DNA from: Rhodobacteraceae bacterium QY30
Lineage (GTDB): Bacteria; Pseudomonadota; Alphaproteobacteria; Rhodobacterales; Rhodobacteraceae
Direction: 5' to 3'
DNA length: 64,000 nucleotides
Assembly: GCA_002356635.1 (NCBI GenBank)
Contig: CP023454.1
Location: 3,146,501 to 3,210,500, forward strand
Shown here: positions 43,974 through 52,767 of the stretch, piece after piece
How positions within the stretch are numbered: the first letter of the stretch is position 1
How the letters are laid out: every line of letters starts with the position of its first letter
Program-made: the position numbers and the translations under genes
The notes under the pieces: generated by a model
Seen by the model: only the letters and a program-made list of their open reading frames with translations
The model's database searches: none
Told to the model about the DNA's origin: nothing

Positions 43974-45655
43974 GATGCCAGATCCTCGACTGAAAGCGCA
44001 AAAAGGTCCGACGCTCCCACGCGGGCCTCTTCCAGCAAGGGGGCGTGCGCGGGCAGGATCCGGCTCAGGTAGACCCGCGCCAGCGCCTCGCGTGCGGTTC
44101 CTCCGGCCATCGCCGCGCGCAGGTGAAAATGTGCGCCCAGCACGCGGGCGAACGCGCCCAGGTAGGGGACCGCCCCGGCAAAGCGGTCCTCGGTGCCCTG
44201 GGTCAAAAGCATCTCGGTCGCCTCGCGCAGGGTTTCAGCCGCGGCCCAGACCTGGCCTGCCAGATCGGGCAGCCGGTCCCGCGCTGCTTCGGCATGGTCC
44301 TGGATCTCTTCCAGCAGGCGGAAGGCGGCGTCGCCCTCGTCCATCATCTTGCGGCCGACCAGGTCCATCGCCTGAATGCCGTTCGTGCCTTCGTAGATCG
44401 AGGTGACGCGGACATCGCGCAGGAATTGCGCGGCCCCTGTTTCCTCGACAAAGCCCATGCCGCCGTGCACCTGGATGCCGGTGTCGGCCACGCGGATGCC
44501 AACGTCGGTGCCATAGGCCTTGGCGATCGGGGTCAGAAGCGCGGCGCGCGCCGACCAGACGGGATCTCCGGTGGCGCCGGCCATGTCCAGGGCAACCGCG
44601 CAGGCGATGGCGATGGCGCGGGCGGCGAAGACCTCGGCCTTCATCGTGGCCAGCATCCTGCGCACGTCGGGATGCTGGACGATCGGCCCCATCTGGTTGC
44701 GGTCCTGCGCATAGGCCAGCGCCTTCTGGAACGCCGCTTCGGCCACGCCGATTCCCTGCATCCCCACAGCCAGGCGGGCGTTGTTCATCATGGTGAACAT
44801 GGCCGCCATGCCCTTGTGCGGGGCGCCCACCATCCAGCCGGTCGCGCCTTCAAAGGCCATCACGCAGGTGGGTGAGCCGTGAAGGCCCATCTTGTGTTCC
44901 AGGCTGACGACCTTGAGGCTGTTCGGCAGCCCGGGATTGCCGCTTTCGTCGGGTATGTATTTCGGCACCATGAACAGGCTGATGCCCCGCGTTCCCGGTG
45001 CCCCGTCCGGAAGGCGCGCCAGCACCAGATGGCAGATGTTCGCGGTCAGGTCGCTGTCGCCCCAGCTGATGAAGATCTTCTGGCCGGTGATCGCATAGGT
45101 GCCGTCGGCCTTCGGTTCGGCCCTTGTGCGCAGCGCGCCGACATCGGATCCGGCCTGCGGCTCTGTCAGGTTCATCGTTCCCGACCATTCCCCGGAGATG
45201 AGCTTTGGCAGGTAAAGCGCCTTCATCGCCGCATCGGCGTGGTGTTCCAGCGCCTCGATCTGGCCCTGGGTCAACAGCGGGTTCAGGCCCAGCGCAAGGC
45301 AAGCCCCCGAGATCATGTCGTTCAGCGCCACACACAGGGTCTGCGGCAGGCCCATGCCGCCGAAGTCCTGCGGCGCGGACACGGCGACCCAACCGCCATC
45401 CGCGATGGCCCGATAGCCGGCATCGAATCCGGCCGAGGCGCGAACCACACCGTTTTCCAGCCTGGCGGGGTGCGTGTCGCCATTGCGGTTCATGGGCGCC
45501 AGCACCTCATTGCACAGACGCGCGGCCTCGGTCAGTACGCTTTCCACCGTCTCGGGGGTTGCATCGGCAAAGCGATCCGTGGCCGCCACCGGCGCCAGCG
45601 GCACGACATGATCCAGGATGAAGCGGATTTCGGCGGCAGGCGCACGATAGGTCAT
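43970..45655 (-). CDS. Acyl-CoA dehydrogenase with C-terminal extension (DmdC-like group)
   Basis: A 561-residue FAD-dependent acyl-CoA dehydrogenase, longer than the usual 380, with the extra C-terminal domain seen in the group containing methylmercaptopropionyl-CoA dehydrogenase (DmdC). Visible motifs are MNLTEPQAGSDVGALRT, ITGQKIFISWGDSD and the catalytic glutamate in TSIYEGTNGIQAMDLVGRK. The ATG at 45655 is used; the frame continues upstream through an unrelated antisense stretch of tsaC. Electrons should go to ETF and then to ETF-QO (37556-39208). Substrate is undetermined. Confidence 0.9.
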   Translation of the reverse strand: MTYRAPAAEIRFILDHVVPLAPVAATDRFADATPETVESVLTEAARLCNEVLAPMNRNGDTHPARLENGVVRASAGFDAGYRAIADGGWVAVSAPQDFGGMGLPQTLCVALNDMISGACLALGLNPLLTQGQIEALEHHADAAMKALYLPKLISGEWSGTMNLTEPQAGSDVGALRTRAEPKADGTYAITGQKIFISWGDSDLTANICHLVLARLPDGAPGTRGISLFMVPKYIPDESGNPGLPNSLKVVSLEHKMGLHGSPTCVMAFEGATGWMVGAPHKGMAAMFTMMNNARLAVGMQGIGVAEAAFQKALAYAQDRNQMGPIVQHPDVRRMLATMKAEVFAARAIAIACAVALDMAGATGDPVWSARAALLTPIAKAYGTDVGIRVADTGIQVHGGMGFVEETGAAQFLRDVRVTSIYEGTNGIQAMDLVGRKMMDEGDAAFRLLEEIQDHAEAARDRLPDLAGQVWAAAETLREATEMLLTQGTEDRFAGAVPYLGAFARVLGAHFHLRAAMAGGTAREALARVYLSRILPAHAPLLEEARVGASDLFALSVEDLAS

Positions 45656-45775
45656 GTCGGTTTCCTTGTTCCCGGACGCTTGGCAACGACGTGCATGGGG
45701 CGTATCTGGTCCTGGGGAATGCTGGACCGATGCTCCGCCCCGTTCAATCTGTACGCTGCGTAACGGAACCCCGCC

Positions 45776-46735
45776 GTGCTTGACAAGACACGCCTGATCG
45801 CGCCCGACAAGGCGGGCCTGGCCGAAGCGGCGGCGCTGATCCGCGCGGGAAAGCTGGTCGCCTTTCCGACCGAAACGGTCTACGGCCTGGGTGCGGATGC
45901 ACGGAATGACCGGGCCGTGGCGGCGATCTTCGACGCCAAGGGCCGCCCGCGCTTCAACCCGCTGATCGCGCATGTCCCCGACATCGGCGCTGCCCGCTCC
46001 CTGGCCCATTTCACCCCGACGGCCGAGGCGCTGGCCGCTGCCTTCTGGCCCGGCCCGCTGACGCTGGTCTTGGCGCAGCGTCCCGGGGCGGGGCTTTCGC
46101 CGCTGGTCACCGCCGATCTGCCGACCGTGGCGCTGCGGGTTCCGGCGCACCCTCTGGCGCGGGCGCTTCTGCAAGCGGTGGACGGGCCGGTGGCGGCGCC
46201 TTCGGCCAATCCGTCCGGTCGGGTCAGCCCGACCCGCCCCGAACATGTGCTAGAGGGCCTTACGGGGCGCATCGCCGCGGTGATCGACGGCGGTTCCTGC
46301 GCGGTGGGCGTGGAATCGACCATCGTCGGTTTTGACGGCGCGGGCCGCGCCATTCTGCTGCGCCCGGGCGGAGTTTCGGCCGAAGCCATCGAGGCGGTTC
46401 TGGGGATGCCCCTGGGTCAAGGGGGCAATGCGGCGGCTCCGACCGCACCGGGGCAACTGGAAAGCCATTATGCGCCCGCGGCCGCCGTTCGCCTGCAGGC
46501 CGACGAACCTCGGCCCGGGGAATTCCGGCTGGGCTTCGGCCCGGGCCCCAGTGACCTGAACCTGTCGCCTTCCGCCGATCTGGTCGAGGCGGCGGCAAAC
46601 CTGTTCCACTACCTGCGCGAAGCGGACCGCCGGGCGGGCCCCGGCGCCACCATCGCGGTCGCGCCCATCCCCGAGACAGGCCTGGGCCGCGCCATCAACG
46701 ATCGGCTCCGCCGCGCCGCCGCGCCCCGGCCCTGA
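45776..46735 (+). CDS. tsaC: L-threonylcarbamoyladenylate synthase (Sua5 type)
   Basis: This enzyme makes threonylcarbamoyl-AMP from threonine, bicarbonate and ATP for the t6A37 tRNA modification. The 319-residue protein starts with GTG at 45776. The YrdC fold includes VAFPTETVYGLGADARND, DAKGRPRFNPLIAHV and APSANPSGRVSPT, and GVESTIVGFDG follows. The C-terminal 110 residues form the additional Sua5 domain, linked through GQLESHYAPAAAVRL, so it is the long Sua5 form rather than short TsaC. It is divergent to the acyl-CoA dehydrogenase gene across 120 bases. Confidence 0.92.
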   Translation: MLDKTRLIAPDKAGLAEAAALIRAGKLVAFPTETVYGLGADARNDRAVAAIFDAKGRPRFNPLIAHVPDIGAARSLAHFTPTAEALAAAFWPGPLTLVLAQRPGAGLSPLVTADLPTVALRVPAHPLARALLQAVDGPVAAPSANPSGRVSPTRPEHVLEGLTGRIAAVIDGGSCAVGVESTIVGFDGAGRAILLRPGGVSAEAIEAVLGMPLGQGGNAAAPTAPGQLESHYAPAAAVRLQADEPRPGEFRLGFGPGPSDLNLSPSADLVEAAANLFHYLREADRRAGPGATIAVAPIPETGLGRAINDRLRRAAAPRP

Positions 46736-46738
46736 CCC

Positions 46739-47299
46739 TCAGGCGCGGCCGGCGCTGGAGGACAGCATCATCGGCTCAATCCCCAGCGTTTTCAGCGCCG
46801 CAGCCCATTTGGTGTCACTGGCGCGCGAAAAGACCAGTTCCGGGGTTGCATCGGCGGTCAGCCAGCCATTGCGGGCAATTTCGGATTCCAGTTGGCCCTT
46901 GCCCCAACCCGCGTAGCCCAGCGCCAGAAGCGACTGGTCCGGCCCCTCGCCCGCCGCCAGCGACTCGAGGATGTCGAGGGTGGTGGTCATGCCAAAGCGG
47001 TCATTGACCTTCAGCGTCGCCACGCTGCCGTGATAGTCGGTCGAATGCAGGACGAAGCCCCGCGTCAATTCGACCGGACCGCCGATGTGGACGCGGATGT
47101 CGCGCATGTTCTCGCTGGCAGAAATGCCCAACTGTTTCATCAGCGCGCGAAATGTCAGATCATGCGCTGGTTTGTTGATGACGATGCCCATCGCGCCTTC
47201 GTCGGAATGCGCGCAAATGAAGACCACGCTGTGATCAAAGCGCGGGTCGCCCATGCCGGGCATCGCAATCAGGATCTTGCCGCTCAGGTCCATTGGCAC
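46739..47299 (-). CDS. yqgE: YqgE/AlgH family protein
   Basis: A 186-residue DUF179 protein. The family hallmarks GKILIAMPGMGDPRFDHSVVFICAHSD-type start, GAMGIVINKP, HIGGPVELTRGFVLHS and GYAGWGKGQLESEI are present. Its molecular role is unresolved; AlgH was linked to alginate regulation in Pseudomonas. It is convergent with tsaC, with three bases between stop codons, and is divergent from the DsbD-like gene. Confidence 0.93.
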   Translation of the reverse strand: MPMDLSGKILIAMPGMGDPRFDHSVVFICAHSDEGAMGIVINKPAHDLTFRALMKQLGISASENMRDIRVHIGGPVELTRGFVLHSTDYHGSVATLKVNDRFGMTTTLDILESLAAGEGPDQSLLALGYAGWGKGQLESEIARNGWLTADATPELVFSRASDTKWAAALKTLGIEPMMLSSSAGRA

Positions 47300-47422
47300 C
47301 TCCGTTCCCCTTTACATTTGCTTTCCCCCTGCCCCGGTGCAAGTGGCGCGAACAACACAGACACGGCCGCCTCAGCGCATTGTGACTTTCCTTGCCGGGG
47401 AACCGGCCTAAATCTGCCCACC

Positions 47423-48229
47423 ATGCGCAATCTGATCCTTTCCGCCTTGACCTGCCTCGCCCTGCCCCTGACAGCGGCCGCCCAGGATCTGCCCGCCGAC
47501 CTGGTGCGGGCCGAACTGCTGCCGGGCTGGCGCACGGCGGAAGGCGGCCAGATGGCCGCCCTGCACCTGAAGATGGCAAGGGGCTGGAAGACCTACTGGC
47601 GCAGCCCGGGCGATGCGGGAATCCCCCCGGTCTTCGATTGGTCGAAGTCCCGCAACCTGGCGGGTGTGCAGGTTCACTGGCCGCGCCCGCAGCTTTTCGA
47701 TCTGAACGGCATGACTTCGGTTGGCTATCACGACGAAGTGGTCCTGCCGCTGGAGGTGACGCCCGCCGATCCGACCCGGCCAGTCGAGCTGCTGGCCGAT
47801 ATGGAAATCGGGGTGTGCAAGGAGGTCTGCGTGCCGGTCAACCTGCGGCTTTCCGGCGGTGCCGCCAGCGGCACCTCGGATGCGGCCCCTGCCATTCGGG
47901 CGGCCCTGGCCCGCCAGCCCGAAGGCGCCGGGGCCGCCGGTGTCCGCGGCGTGCGCTGCACCGTGGATCCGATCAAGGACGGGCTGCGCCTGACCGCCGC
48001 CATCGACATGCCCCCGCTTGGGTCGGACGAATTCACGGTGGTCGAGACCGCGAACGCGGGCGTCTGGGTGGCAGAGGCAGTCAGCCAGCGGTCGGCGGGC
48101 ACCCTGATGGCCACAACCGATCTGGTGCCGCAGGATGCCCAGCCCTTCGCGCTCAACCGGCAAGGGATCCGGATCACGGTCTTTGGCGACAAGGGCCGCG
48201 TGGTCGAGATCAACGGCTGCACGGGCTAA
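47423..48229 (+). CDS. Periplasmic DsbD-alpha-like (thiol:disulfide interchange) protein
   Basis: A 268-residue exported protein. Residues 1-20 are a signal peptide (MRNLILSALTCLALPLTAAAQ). The body resembles the periplasmic N-terminal domain of DsbD/ScsB: ARGWKTYWRSPGDAGIPPVFDW, GYHDEVVLPLEV and a cysteine pair in EIGVCKEVCVPV at about 132-136, positioned like the DsbD-alpha redox pair. No membrane domain or C-terminal thioredoxin domain follows, so it is the periplasmic module alone. Two more cysteines (GVRCTVDP, INGCTG) may form a structural disulfide. Which membrane reductase would serve it is unknown. Confidence 0.83.
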   Translation: MRNLILSALTCLALPLTAAAQDLPADLVRAELLPGWRTAEGGQMAALHLKMARGWKTYWRSPGDAGIPPVFDWSKSRNLAGVQVHWPRPQLFDLNGMTSVGYHDEVVLPLEVTPADPTRPVELLADMEIGVCKEVCVPVNLRLSGGAASGTSDAAPAIRAALARQPEGAGAAGVRGVRCTVDPIKDGLRLTAAIDMPPLGSDEFTVVETANAGVWVAEAVSQRSAGTLMATTDLVPQDAQPFALNRQGIRITVFGDKGRVVEINGCTG

Positions 48230-48235
48230 GGCCCG

Positions 48236-49009
48236 CTATTCGCCAAGCCTTGCCTTCACTTCCAGGAGATCGGCCCAGGCCTCCCGCTTGGCGGGCGGAT
48301 TGCGCAGAAGATAGGCGGGATGCGTCATCGGCATGACCGGCAGCCCGAACGCTTCTGCCCATTGTCCGCGCAGCCGAAGGATGCCCTGCCGTCCCAGAAT
48401 CGCCTGGCAGGGCGTATTCCCCATCAAGACCAGCAGGTCCGGTGCGGCCAGTTCGATGTGGCGCTTGAGGAACGGCAGCATCATGGCGATTTCAGCCGGC
48501 TCTGGCGTACGGTTCGCCGGCGGGCGCCAGGGCAGGACGTTCGTGATGTAGATCGCCGATTCCCGCGCCGGGGCGGTGCGCGACAGGCATATGGCGGCGA
48601 ACATCCGGTCCAGAAGCTGACCGGCCTTGCCGACGAAGGGGCGCCCTTCTATGTCTTCCTCGCGGCCGGGCGCTTCGCCGATGACCATGACCCGTGCGCC
48701 CCGGATTCCATCGGCAAATACCAGATTCCGTGCGCCTTTCTTCAGGTCCAGGTGGTCATACGCCCTCTGCGCTTCTGCCAGGGCATCCAGATTGCGCGCG
48801 GCAGAAGCCATGCGTTCGGCCACGGCGACCGGATCGACGGCAGGAACGACGACCGGCGCCATCGGTTCGGGCGCGGGCTTGGCTTTTGGTGTCTCGGCCG
48901 GGATTTCATAGCGGTTGACGGGCAGATCGCCGATCGGCTCATCCGCCCCCAGCTCGATCTGCCATTCCAGAAGCGCCTTTGCGGCCCAGAAATCCATTGC
49001 CCCGTCCAT
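48236..49009 (-). CDS. Uracil-DNA glycosylase, family-4-like, without iron-sulfur cysteines
   Basis: A 257-residue uracil-DNA glycosylase, which removes uracil from DNA. Motif A GEAPGREEDIEGRPFVG (111-127), the NVLPWRPPANRTPEP region (157-171) and motif B MTHPAYLLR (228-236) identify the family-4/5 type. Family 4 enzymes usually bind a 4Fe-4S cluster with four cysteines. The corresponding places here appear to be Y84, L87, W161 and M177; the only cysteines are C141 and C201. A cluster-free relative has been reported from Bradyrhizobium, as far as I recall. About 50 proline/alanine-rich residues precede the fold. It is convergent with the DsbD-like gene. Confidence 0.87.
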   Translation of the reverse strand: MDGAMDFWAAKALLEWQIELGADEPIGDLPVNRYEIPAETPKAKPAPEPMAPVVVPAVDPVAVAERMASAARNLDALAEAQRAYDHLDLKKGARNLVFADGIRGARVMVIGEAPGREEDIEGRPFVGKAGQLLDRMFAAICLSRTAPARESAIYITNVLPWRPPANRTPEPAEIAMMLPFLKRHIELAAPDLLVLMGNTPCQAILGRQGILRLRGQWAEAFGLPVMPMTHPAYLLRNPPAKREAWADLLEVKARLGE

Positions 49010-49102
49010 GCCCCACCCTAGCCGCGCGATGGCCCGCCTTCAACCATTGCCCGCGCGCCCCGGCTTTGCCATAAGGCCCCCAACAGGACAGGAGGGCCGC
49101 GG

Positions 49103-50065
49103 ATGGCATTTCGGGCAAGGCACCTTTTGGGGATCGAACACCTGACCCCCGAGGATATCCGCAGCGTTCTGGATCTGGCCGAAAAATACGTCGACCTGAA
49201 CCGGCGCACCGTCAAGCAATCGGACGTGCTTGCGGGGATGACGCAGATCAACATGTTCTTCGAAAACTCGACCCGCACGCAGGCCAGTTTCGAACTGGCC
49301 GGCAAGCGTCTGGGCGCGGATGTGATGAACATGTCCGTCGCGCAATCCAGCGTGAAGAAGGGCGAGACGCTGATCGACACGGCGCTGACGCTGAACGCGA
49401 TGCACCCCGACCTGCTGGTGGTGCGGCATCCGTCGTCGGGCGCGGTGAACCTGCTGGCATCGAAGGTGAATTGCGCGGTGCTGAACGCGGGCGACGGGCG
49501 GCACGAACATCCCACGCAGGCGCTTCTGGATGCGCTGACGATTCGCCGCGCCAAGGGCCGCATCCAGCGGCTGACGGTGGCGATATGCGGCGACGTGGCG
49601 CATAGCCGTGTGGCGCGGTCGAACCTGATCCTGCTCGGCAAGATGGAAAACCGCGTCCGCCTGATCGCGCCGCCGACCCTGATGCCCCCCGGCGTGCAGG
49701 AATTCGGCTGCGAGATCTTCGACGACATGCGCGCCGGGCTGGAAGGCGCGGATGTGGTGATGATGCTCAGGCTTCAGAAGGAACGGATGGATGGCGGCTT
49801 CATCCCGTCGGAGCGCGAATATTTCCACCGCTACGGTCTGGATGCCGAAAAGCTGTCCTGCGCGAAACCCGATGCCATCGTCATGCATCCGGGCCCGATG
49901 AACCGCGGCGTGGAAATCGACGGCATCATCGCGGACGACATCAACCGCAGCGTGATCCAGGATCAGGTGGAAATGGGCGTCGCGGTGCGCATGGCCTGCA
50001 TGGACCTTCTGGCGCGGAACCTGCGGGCGGAACGCGGCGCGCAGGCGGTCGGAACCTATGTCTGA
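49103..50065 (+). CDS. pyrB: Aspartate carbamoyltransferase catalytic subunit
   Basis: PyrB joins carbamoyl phosphate and aspartate, the committed step of pyrimidine synthesis. The 320-residue protein has the carbamoyl-phosphate motif [20 protein letters not shown] (STRT at 56-59), [12 protein letters not shown] and the C-terminal [12 protein letters not shown]. No regulatory pyrI is nearby. A dihydroorotase-like gene lacking catalytic residues lies downstream, as in bacteria where PyrB needs a pseudo-dihydroorotase partner. Its 3' end overlaps the PH-domain gene by eight bases. Confidence 0.96.
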   Translation: MAFRARHLLGIEHLTPEDIRSVLDLAEKYVDLNRRTVKQSDVLAGMTQINMFFENSTRTQASFELAGKRLGADVMNMSVAQSSVKKGETLIDTALTLNAMHPDLLVVRHPSSGAVNLLASKVNCAVLNAGDGRHEHPTQALLDALTIRRAKGRIQRLTVAICGDVAHSRVARSNLILLGKMENRVRLIAPPTLMPPGVQEFGCEIFDDMRAGLEGADVVMMLRLQKERMDGGFIPSEREYFHRYGLDAEKLSCAKPDAIVMHPGPMNRGVEIDGIIADDINRSVIQDQVEMGVAVRMACMDLLARNLRAERGAQAVGTYV

Positions 50066-50510
50066 CCGTGATCCAATCCTGAACTACCGCCCCGGCCCGC
50101 AGTCCGAACTGCCGCTGGAGCCGGGCGAAGAGGTGCGGGCCACCTTCCTGCCCGATCCCGCCCGTTATACCCGCGATCATATCGTTCTGGCGGCGCTGTT
50201 CATCGTGCTGGTCGGGGTCGGCTTCGTCTTTCTGGGCAAGGCCAACGAAATCTGGATCGGCGCGCTGGGCGTGATCCTGGCCATCGGGTTTCGCTACGTC
50301 TTCTTCCGGTCCGAAGTCTTTGCCCGCCGCTGGCAACTGACCGACCGCCGCCTGATCGGCCCGCAGGGGCGACAGGTGCGGCTGAGCGACGTGAAAGAGG
50401 TCCGCAGCCTGATGGGCGACGTGCAGATCGTCACCAAGGGCGGCGACAAGCACCTGATCCGCTATCAGGCCGATCCGCAGTATGTGATCGCGCGGATCAA
50501 GCGGGCATGA
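50058..50510 (+). CDS. Membrane protein with PH-like domain (first of two)
   Basis: A 150-residue protein: an N-terminal [15 protein letters not shown] segment, two membrane helices (about 38-56 and 60-80) and a C-terminal bacterial PH-like domain starting at [23 protein letters not shown]. The W-x-LTDRR signature is typical of bPH2-type proteins. Function is unknown. It overlaps the pyrB stop by eight bases, so it is translated with it. A second, distantly similar protein is encoded 318 bases downstream. Confidence 0.78.
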   Translation: MSDRDPILNYRPGPQSELPLEPGEEVRATFLPDPARYTRDHIVLAALFIVLVGVGFVFLGKANEIWIGALGVILAIGFRYVFFRSEVFARRWQLTDRRLIGPQGRQVRLSDVKEVRSLMGDVQIVTKGGDKHLIRYQADPQYVIARIKRA

Positions 50511-50827
50511 CGGCGGCCGGTTGCCGGCTTCGAAGGGCAATCCGTCGGACTGGAGAACACTTGCGCAGGACTGCCGCGGCGGACCCGCGGTACGCGCCAT
50601 CGTGACGCGAAGACAGGCGAAGCGGCATGATCGTTTTTGGCGTCCACGCCAGCTCCCGCAAGGTGTCCGGCCCGGCCATCCATCCAACCGATCTGGCATG
50701 ATCCGGCCCCTGTTCAGTCACATGGGCGCCCTTACAAATTGTTACATTCCCGCCCGACAATCATCCTGACCGGAATCAAGCCGCCCGCAGGCGGACAGGA
50801 TCGTTCTCAGAAAGGCCGCGACCTGTA
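50511..50827 (+). other. 317-base gap between the two PH-like genes
   Basis: I see no credible gene here on either strand. A weak 5-bp hairpin (50516-50528) follows the first PH gene. At 50732-50746 there is an AT-rich patch, a 10-bp-spaced direct repeat TTACA-5-TTACA that also contains ACAA-A-TTGT. Such a patch is unusual in this GC-rich sequence and could be a regulator site for the second PH gene. No convincing -35/-10 pair was found. Confidence 0.4.
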
Positions 50828-51403
50828 ATGACTTCGTTTTCCGACTGGTCTGCGATCCTTGAACCGAAGGAACGCGTCCTTTGGGAAGGATCCCCCGTCG
50901 CGGGCCTGCACAAACCGTTCAATATCCTGGCCGGCGCCCTCTTCGGCCTGCCGTTTCTGGCGGGCGGTGTCATCGCCGCGTACTATGCGCTTTGGGCCAT
51001 TACCGGATCGGCGGAATGGCAGATGGTCGGCCTTGGCTTCCTTTTCCTTGTCTTCTCGGTGCCGTTTCTGGGCGTCGGACTGTGGCTGGTCGCAGGCGTC
51101 AGCGTTGACAGGCTGACGGCGCCGCGCCGGCTGCGCTATGTGCTGACTGACCGCCGGGCGTTGATCCTGTCACGCTTCCCGCGCCAGAAGACCGACTCCT
51201 ACCCGATCCACAAAAGCTCGCCGCTTGTCCACGAACGATCGCGGCGTGTGGGATCGGTGTATTTCCATGTCCAGGCCTTCCCCGATGCCGACGGGGGCAT
51301 GGACATCAAGCGGACAGGTTTTGAAAACATCGCCGAATCCGAACAGGTTTTCCGGCTGATGCGGCAAGTCCAGCAGGCTGGCGCGGACCAGCGCCGCCCC
51401 TGA
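50828..51403 (+). CDS. Membrane protein with PH-like domain (second of two)
   Basis: A 191-residue protein: an N-terminal LEPKERVLWEGSPVAG segment, two membrane helices (about 32-56 and 66-90), then a PH-like domain beginning LRYVLTDRRALILSRF. The plan (PxExV-W-x-G-x-P, two helices, LTDRR) matches the shorter neighbour, so the two look like diverged paralogues or separate members of one family. The PH-like part is longer here and ends ESEQVFRLMRQVQQA. Function is unknown. An upstream frame to ATG 50859 is out of phase and ignored. Confidence 0.78.
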   Translation: MTSFSDWSAILEPKERVLWEGSPVAGLHKPFNILAGALFGLPFLAGGVIAAYYALWAITGSAEWQMVGLGFLFLVFSVPFLGVGLWLVAGVSVDRLTAPRRLRYVLTDRRALILSRFPRQKTDSYPIHKSSPLVHERSRRVGSVYFHVQAFPDADGGMDIKRTGFENIAESEQVFRLMRQVQQAGADQRRP

Positions 51404-51499
51404 CCGGTGGAGCGCAGGGGTTCCGGGCGGGTTTGACTGGATCGCGGTGCAGAAAACCGGTTAAGAGCAGGGATGATGCAAGGAATTCAAGGCAAACGC

Positions 51500-52765
51500 A
51501 TGACCCTCCACCTTGTCAACGCCCGCCTGGTCGATCCGGACGCCCTGACGGATAAGGAAGGCTCTCTTCTGATCGAGAACGGCCGGATCGCGGCCCGCGA
51601 TGTGCCAACGCCCGAAGGCGCCACCGTGATCGACTGCGGCGGCAAATGCCTGGCGCCGGGAATTGTGGACTGGGGCGTGAAGGTGGGCGAGCCGGGCGAA
51701 CGGCACAAGGAGTCCTTCCGGTCGGCCGGTCTGTCAGCGGCGGCGGGGGGCGTCACGACCATCATCGCGCGGCCCGACACGAACCCTGCCATCGACACGC
51801 CCGAGACGCTGGAATTCGTCACCCGCCGCGCGGCCGAAAGCCCGGTCCGCATTCACCACATGGCGGCGCTGACCAAGGGCCGGCAGGGTCGCGAGATGAC
51901 CGAGATCGGCTTTCTGCTGGATGCCGGCGCGGTGGCGTTTTCGGACGGGGATCATGTGGTGGAAGACACCAAGGTGCTGTCCCGCGCCCTGACCTATGCG
52001 CGCAGCCTGGGGGCGCTGGTGATCGGGCATCCACAAGACCCGGGGCTTTCGCGCGGGGCGGCGGCGACGAATGGCAAGTTCGCAAGTCTGCGCGGCATTC
52101 CGGCCGTGAACCCGATGGCCGAACGCATGGGACTGGACCGCGATCTGGCGCTGATCGAGATGACGGGCGTGCGCTACCATTTCGACCAGATCACCACCGC
52201 CCGTGCCCTGCCCGCGCTGCAGCGCGCCAAGGCCAATGGCCGGGACGTGACGGCGGGAATCTCGATCCACCACCTGACGCTGAATGAATTCGACATCGGC
52301 GATTACCGCACCTTCTTCAAGCTGACCCCGCCGCTTCGGTCCGAAGAGGACCGCAAGGCGCTGGTCGCCGCGGTGGCCAGCGGGCTGATCGACGTGGTGG
52401 GGTCGATGCACACACCGCAGGACGAAGAAAGCAAGCGCCTGCCGTTTGAGGAAGCGGCATCCGGCGCGGTAGGGCTGGAAACCCTGCTGCCCGCGGCAAT
52501 GCGGCTTTACCATTCGGGCGACCTGAGCCTGCCGCAGATCTTCCGGGTGCTGGCGCTGAACCCCGCGAACCGGCTGGGCCTGCCGCAGGGGCGGCTGGCG
52601 GTCGGCGCCCCCGCGGACCTGGTGCTGTTCGATCCGGATGCGCCTTTCGTGCTGGACCGCTTCACCCTGAAGTCGAAGTCGAAAAATACCCCCTTTGACG
52701 GCACAAGGATGGAAGGCAGAGTGCTGGCAACCTGGGTCGGTGGGGCGCAGGTCTTCGGGGAATAG
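51500..52765 (+). CDS. pyrX: Dihydroorotase-like protein lacking catalytic residues (PyrC'/PyrX type)
   Basis: A 421-residue type I dihydroorotase homologue; overall similarity is clear (GERHKESFRSAGLSAAAGGVTTI, SIHHLTLNEFDIGDYRTFFK, LALNPANRLGLPQGRLAVGAPADLVLFD). The metal site is not conserved. The HxH motif reads G59-V-K61 in VDWGVKVGEPGE, the histidine before V/I-S/T-T is Q230, and the catalytic aspartate of TDHAPH is M303 in GSMHTPQ. It should be inactive as dihydroorotase. In Pseudomonas a similar protein (PyrC') is required for PyrB assembly. An active pyrC must lie elsewhere. Upstream ATG codons at 51473/51476 are alternative starts. Confidence 0.85.
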   Translation: MTLHLVNARLVDPDALTDKEGSLLIENGRIAARDVPTPEGATVIDCGGKCLAPGIVDWGVKVGEPGERHKESFRSAGLSAAAGGVTTIIARPDTNPAIDTPETLEFVTRRAAESPVRIHHMAALTKGRQGREMTEIGFLLDAGAVAFSDGDHVVEDTKVLSRALTYARSLGALVIGHPQDPGLSRGAAATNGKFASLRGIPAVNPMAERMGLDRDLALIEMTGVRYHFDQITTARALPALQRAKANGRDVTAGISIHHLTLNEFDIGDYRTFFKLTPPLRSEEDRKALVAAVASGLIDVVGSMHTPQDEESKRLPFEEAASGAVGLETLLPAAMRLYHSGDLSLPQIFRVLALNPANRLGLPQGRLAVGAPADLVLFDPDAPFVLDRFTLKSKSKNTPFDGTRMEGRVLATWVGGAQVFGE

Positions 52766-52767
52766 AA

